DNA from: Mugil cephalus
Lineage: Eukaryota > Chordata > Actinopteri > Mugiliformes > Mugilidae
Assembly: GCF_022458985.1 (NCBI RefSeq)
Contig: NC_061779.1
Location: 18,769,001-18,833,000 of the forward strand
Length of the DNA: 64,000 nt
Direction: 5' to 3'
Below the pieces are notes generated by a model, which worked only from the letters and a program-made list of their open reading frames with translations, was not told the DNA's origin and searched no databases. The first letter of the stretch is position 1. Each line of letters starts with the position of its first letter. Below are positions 60,111 to 64,000 of the stretch, piece after piece. A program made the position numbers and the translations under genes.

Positions 60111-63100
60111 TACATGTGCAAATATGCAAAATAATTATAAATACAAATAAATAATGAGTGAGTAAGATAAAAAATAAAATATAATAATAATAATGAAGTG
60201 AGGAGCACAATCTACTGTTTAAAATTGCCATTCATCAGCCTGATAACTGACGGGACAAAAGAGTTTAAGTAGCGTGTGTAGCATGAGTGCATATTTAATA
60301 TATCTGAAAATATTTCTGAACTAAACATCAAACTACATTCCCTTAAATATGGAAGAAGATAATTTACCTTTCTGGTTTCCGTGACAAGTATGTCACAGAA
60401 ACATACATGGAAAAAGTATGTCTTCAAGTACCATTTCCATCATATTATATCTTTTTTTCATCGTACATATACTCTGACTTGGAAAAAGCCTTGAAATGAG
60501 AGACAGTAGAGAAAATCTTTTCAGCCTTGGCATTCTTACGTGAGAGTGATCCGTGATTGACATTTATAAACCACACCAGACAACCCTTAAAGTCTCTGAG
60601 TCAGGGTGATTACACAGGACATGGGTGCAAGTCAAAGGTGGTGCCACACACTGTTAAATATCAGACATGCTGAAGCGCTTTATTTTGTTTGTAAAATGTC
60701 AATTATGTACACTGTAGCTACATCATTGTAGCTGCAAAACTAAGGTTCCTAATGGGCTCACCTTACTGTGTGGAGGCTCCACGCTCCATATGTGGGATTT
60801 AATCTGATCTCGAGGTGGGTCATGTAACCGGGCAGCCCTTTTAAATTGGCTTTATGATGTGGCTGAAAGTCATGGGGTTGATGTTAACGTCGTATAAATG
60901 TGCCTTGGCTTGCTCCACATGATATCTGAGAGACTTTTTTTTTTTTTTTTTTTGCTCTAGAAAAGGAGGATGAGTCAGTAGAAAAGTCCTCAGCACCTCA
61001 GGTTGTGACGCCTCTTGTGGCCTGCTATTTGGAGTTGCACTTTTTTACCTCCCCTTCATCACTTTGCGCTACAGTACCACTTATCTGTTCCCGTTAAAGC
61101 AGGGCAGGAATTGCCCTGCAGGATGCAGGCGGCCCACCCACAATGTGGTACATCTCTTGGCATTAGCGCGCATATGGCTACCCTGCCATTTCCAGCTGTT
61201 TCTACAGACGTGGTGAGAGGGAGAAACCTCGACCGCGTATGTACTGTAACATCTGCCCCGGGCGCAGTAAAACACATATTGATAGCAGTGGCCAGAGCAG
61301 ATCCACAGACTCATTAAACTGGTCTGAAAGAACTGCTTTACTGAAGTTAGTGGAAAAAAACTTATCCTGAAATGGAACGTCTCGTTACATTCAAAAAAAA
61401 AAAGTGGACTTTCTCAGCAAGGTGTTAATATTGTGAATACATCCCTGTTCTCATGGGGCTCATTCAGTCAGAAATGGATTCGTTACACCAGCATATGTCA
61501 TTTTTTTTTTCTGCCAAGAGGTTGTTGTAATACACACATTCTCTGTGGGTGTTTGAAAGGTATAAATGAAGTCCAAAACCTAATTTTTTGACAGTTAACA
61601 TCTCTTAGTATGACATTGCTCGTCATAGCATATTTCTAAATTTCATTACAGAAGTATGACTACCATGCTTTTTAAACCTTCATTGCGATACCTCATTCTC
61701 CTCGCAACAGATGGCCGGCACTCTGTCATTCTATACGCTGAACACGGAGCTAATCAGAGCATCTACAATAACAACAGCATAGAAACGTAGAGCATATCTG
61801 TATATCGATTTCACAATGAATATAAGTGGCCGGGAGTGATTTTCAGAGAAGTCCCTTCATCATCTCAATCAGCGCAAATGAAACATATCCATTTCAACTA
61901 TTAGCCCCTCCGCTGAGAGGTCCGGTTTGCAGCTTGAGTGATTAAAATGGCTCTTTTAATATCCCCTAATGTGTACCAGCCCTCAAGTCATTATCCTACT
62001 TCCCTTATTATGCAGGACCCCTGCCTGCATCAGTACTCATTTGAACAGAGCCTCGCTAAATATCCATGTGAGAGCCGTATGTATAATCTCACTCAAACTC
62101 CTACCAACCCCCACCCAGTGCTCCAGCGCACACTCCTCTCGGTATGTTCACAAATTGGACCTCCACAAACATCCGATTTGGGAAAAAGCCCACTTTGTAA
62201 GGTCTCCTCCTCAAGGCCCCTGGTGTTGCTGTTTCTCTTGGGGCTCCGGTCCGTCCTGTGTGGCCCCATAGTATCGGGCTCAAAGATCAGCTCACGGCTC
62301 CCACTCCAGGGAGGGAATTTAGGCTGAACCTCCCTGCAACCTTTTCTCACAACAGAAAGAGCACGCTCCGGTCAAAAAGTAACCTTCCTGTTTGTTCAAA
62401 TGACGTGGGAGCAGTTTTCACAAAAATAGTGGGCTGGATTGAATCCCTATTGTCCAGTAACTAATAAATGCAGAGTGAGGTCGTTTATGTGTAGCACATG
62501 ACAGCACGACCATCATCGCTCAGAGTCCGCTATGCTCCACTAAGATCAAAAGAAATCTCTTAGTTTGAGTTCATTTTGAGGACAATTTTCCCAAGCCTGT
62601 TTCAAGCTTTCTCGTGTTTAAAACTGTGTACATGGTTTATAATGAAGTGAAAATGTAATCACAGTCAACAAAGGATTTAACTTGGGAAAAGTGAAGGAAG
62701 GCTTTGTTTTGGAAGATGGCAAACATAATCAGCCCTATGGTGATTAGGGGGGTTCTGGCTTGTGGGACATACACCACATGTTTGTGTCTCATTTAGCTTC
62801 ACATTTTAAAACCTGGAACCAAGTATTTGTTCTAAATAAAGCGTACTTCACGGAGAGGAGTTAGTGGCGGAAAAACTCCAATGAGATTGTGTTAAGCTAA
62901 GATCATGAAATAGATAATATTCAGAATAGCCTGAGAAGGAGCTGCTCAGGCTGCAGGGAGACGGGAAAGGAGACTTGTGTTGTGGATTAAAGTTGACCCT
63001 GAGCTTAGCTGGCCACACGTGTCGTGAGTCTCTCACTTCCTTGTGGTCGCGCTGAAGACTATCATTATATGGGGCCGCAAATTCGCTTGACATGATCTGC

Positions 63101-64000
63101 AGACATTAAAGCATCCGCCGGAGTCCAAACATCTCCCACAGTCTGGGATATTTCTGTCAGAGCTGTCTTGACTGGCCTTCGCCCTGCGTGTACGATACTT
63201 GTTGTGATACAATGATAACATTTAATTATAATGTTATCACTTCATTATAATAGTTATTTTACCTTAGCAGAACCTTAGACATTTCCCTGTAGCTGGAGCA
63301 AACGTTCATGCTCTTTAGATCCACAGGTGGGTTCAGTCAGGTGGGAATCTGAACATGCTGTAGCCGGTTAAGTCTGGGAGTATCGGGAGGAGAGAGGAAT
63401 GAAAATAAAAAAGGAGAACTGAAGGAGCTAGAGGCTTTGCAGGCTGTTAACGCCATTGTAATTATCAAGTAGGACATAAAATCAAGACCCCTAATTTTCT
63501 CCCAACAACCTTTGTTTGTAATTTTACCATTTCACATAACCTCGTTTAGCCTACCCTTACCCTAGTCTGACACACAGTTCCACCGGGTTATCTTCAATTG
63601 CCCCTTTCAGACGTTTCGTCCAATCACGGGACCTTTCTTTGGTTAAAAACAGAATGAATGCTTCACATGTGGGGAACTGTTTCCATCCTTATGCTACCAG
63701 ACTTGGCGTCATTCTATTTTTGTTTCTTTGACCTTTTCTTTGTCTTTAAAACTCCACCCAATTGAGCTCCCTATCAGATTTTGACTGTGGCAAATAGGAT
63801 GATTTTTAACATGTTGGAGACTTGCAGTTCCAGTAATGAAAAATACTTCAGTAAATCACGTATTGTAGACATTCTTTCTCGCTCAAAACCTTCATGGAAT
63901 TCTCATTAAGTCATGTGCAGTGAATGTAGAAATGCTCCTGTGATCACAATACAGATTGATAGATAGAGGATAGCCCAGACTCACATTACATAATGTGTAT
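60111..64000. other. Downstream part of PPHLN1 locus, no exon recognised
   Basis: Probably intron leading to the C-terminal periphilin exons. The 61640-62360 stretch is repeat-free and CNE-like. Open frames at 61938-62350 on both strands show no protein family. Confidence 0.4.
60935..60953. repeat. T19 tract followed by an acceptor-like CTAG
   Basis: Homopolymer of 19 T; a splice-acceptor look-alike follows at 60960. Confidence 0.85.

Noticed and set aside
60961..61001. Possible extra PPHLN1 exon after the T19 tract (frame reading KEDESVEKSSAPQ)
   Set aside because: The open frame needs two leading bases to complete a codon, but the previous exon ends in phase 0 at 59815; in phase 0 a stop comes after six codons.
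1..64000. tRNA, rRNA, CRISPR, bacterial or viral genes
   Set aside because: None visible; the only tRNA-like signals are SINE heads or a box pair too closely spaced.

Overview
The window is nuclear DNA of a teleost fish. The evidence is vertebrate spliced genes with GT-AG introns, long non-coding stretches, and fish-typical dispersed repeats: V-SINE (DANA/mermaid-type) pieces, Tc1-like transposons, an L2/Rex1-type LINE and several MITEs. It has no bacterial, viral, rRNA or CRISPR content. Only three genes could be identified with confidence. GXYLT1 (minus, 42217 to 35349), YAF2 (minus, 47351 to 44505) and PPHLN1 (plus, from about 50100, running off the right side) keep the adjacency and relative orientation I recall from human 12q12.

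Layout. From 1 to about 34.5 kb is a gene-poor region. It holds TE fragments, microsatellites and AT-rich, moderately complex blocks that look like candidate conserved non-coding elements. It also has one isolated exon-like segment (26669-26797) and one unassigned ORF (about 575-811, minus), neither of which I can name. From 34.6 to 42.2 kb lies GXYLT1 in seven coding exons, complete at 414 aa, with two MITEs in intron 1 and a GC-rich, CNE-like block in intron 6. From 43.2 to 43.6 kb is a decayed Tc1 copy. From 44.1 to 47.4 kb lies YAF2 in four coding exons, complete at 181 aa, with a CpG-rich 5' region. From 47.4 to 50.1 kb is the head-to-head YAF2/PPHLN1 interval, which contains a Tc1 3' half, a hairpin and two same-orientation CTCF-type motifs, one of them overlapping a YY1-like core. 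From 50.1 to 59.8 kb are the 5' and middle exons of PPHLN1 (279 codons), whose ATG is split by an intron. From 59.8 to 64 kb is PPHLN1 intron or downstream sequence, and the C-terminal exons are not found.

How the genes relate. GXYLT1 is a type II membrane glycosyltransferase that adds xylose to O-glucose on Notch EGF repeats. YAF2 (non-canonical PRC1) and PPHLN1 (HUSH complex) are both chromatin-silencing factors and share one divergent intergenic region. Coding assignments rest on recognising the protein families and on exact splice-phase bookkeeping. TE and regulatory calls come from memory of family consensus and were not tested by alignment. I found no convincing previously undescribed system. 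The best leads are the split start codon, the boundary-like motifs in the divergent promoter region, the local family of rearranged Tc1 derivatives and the orphan exon candidate.
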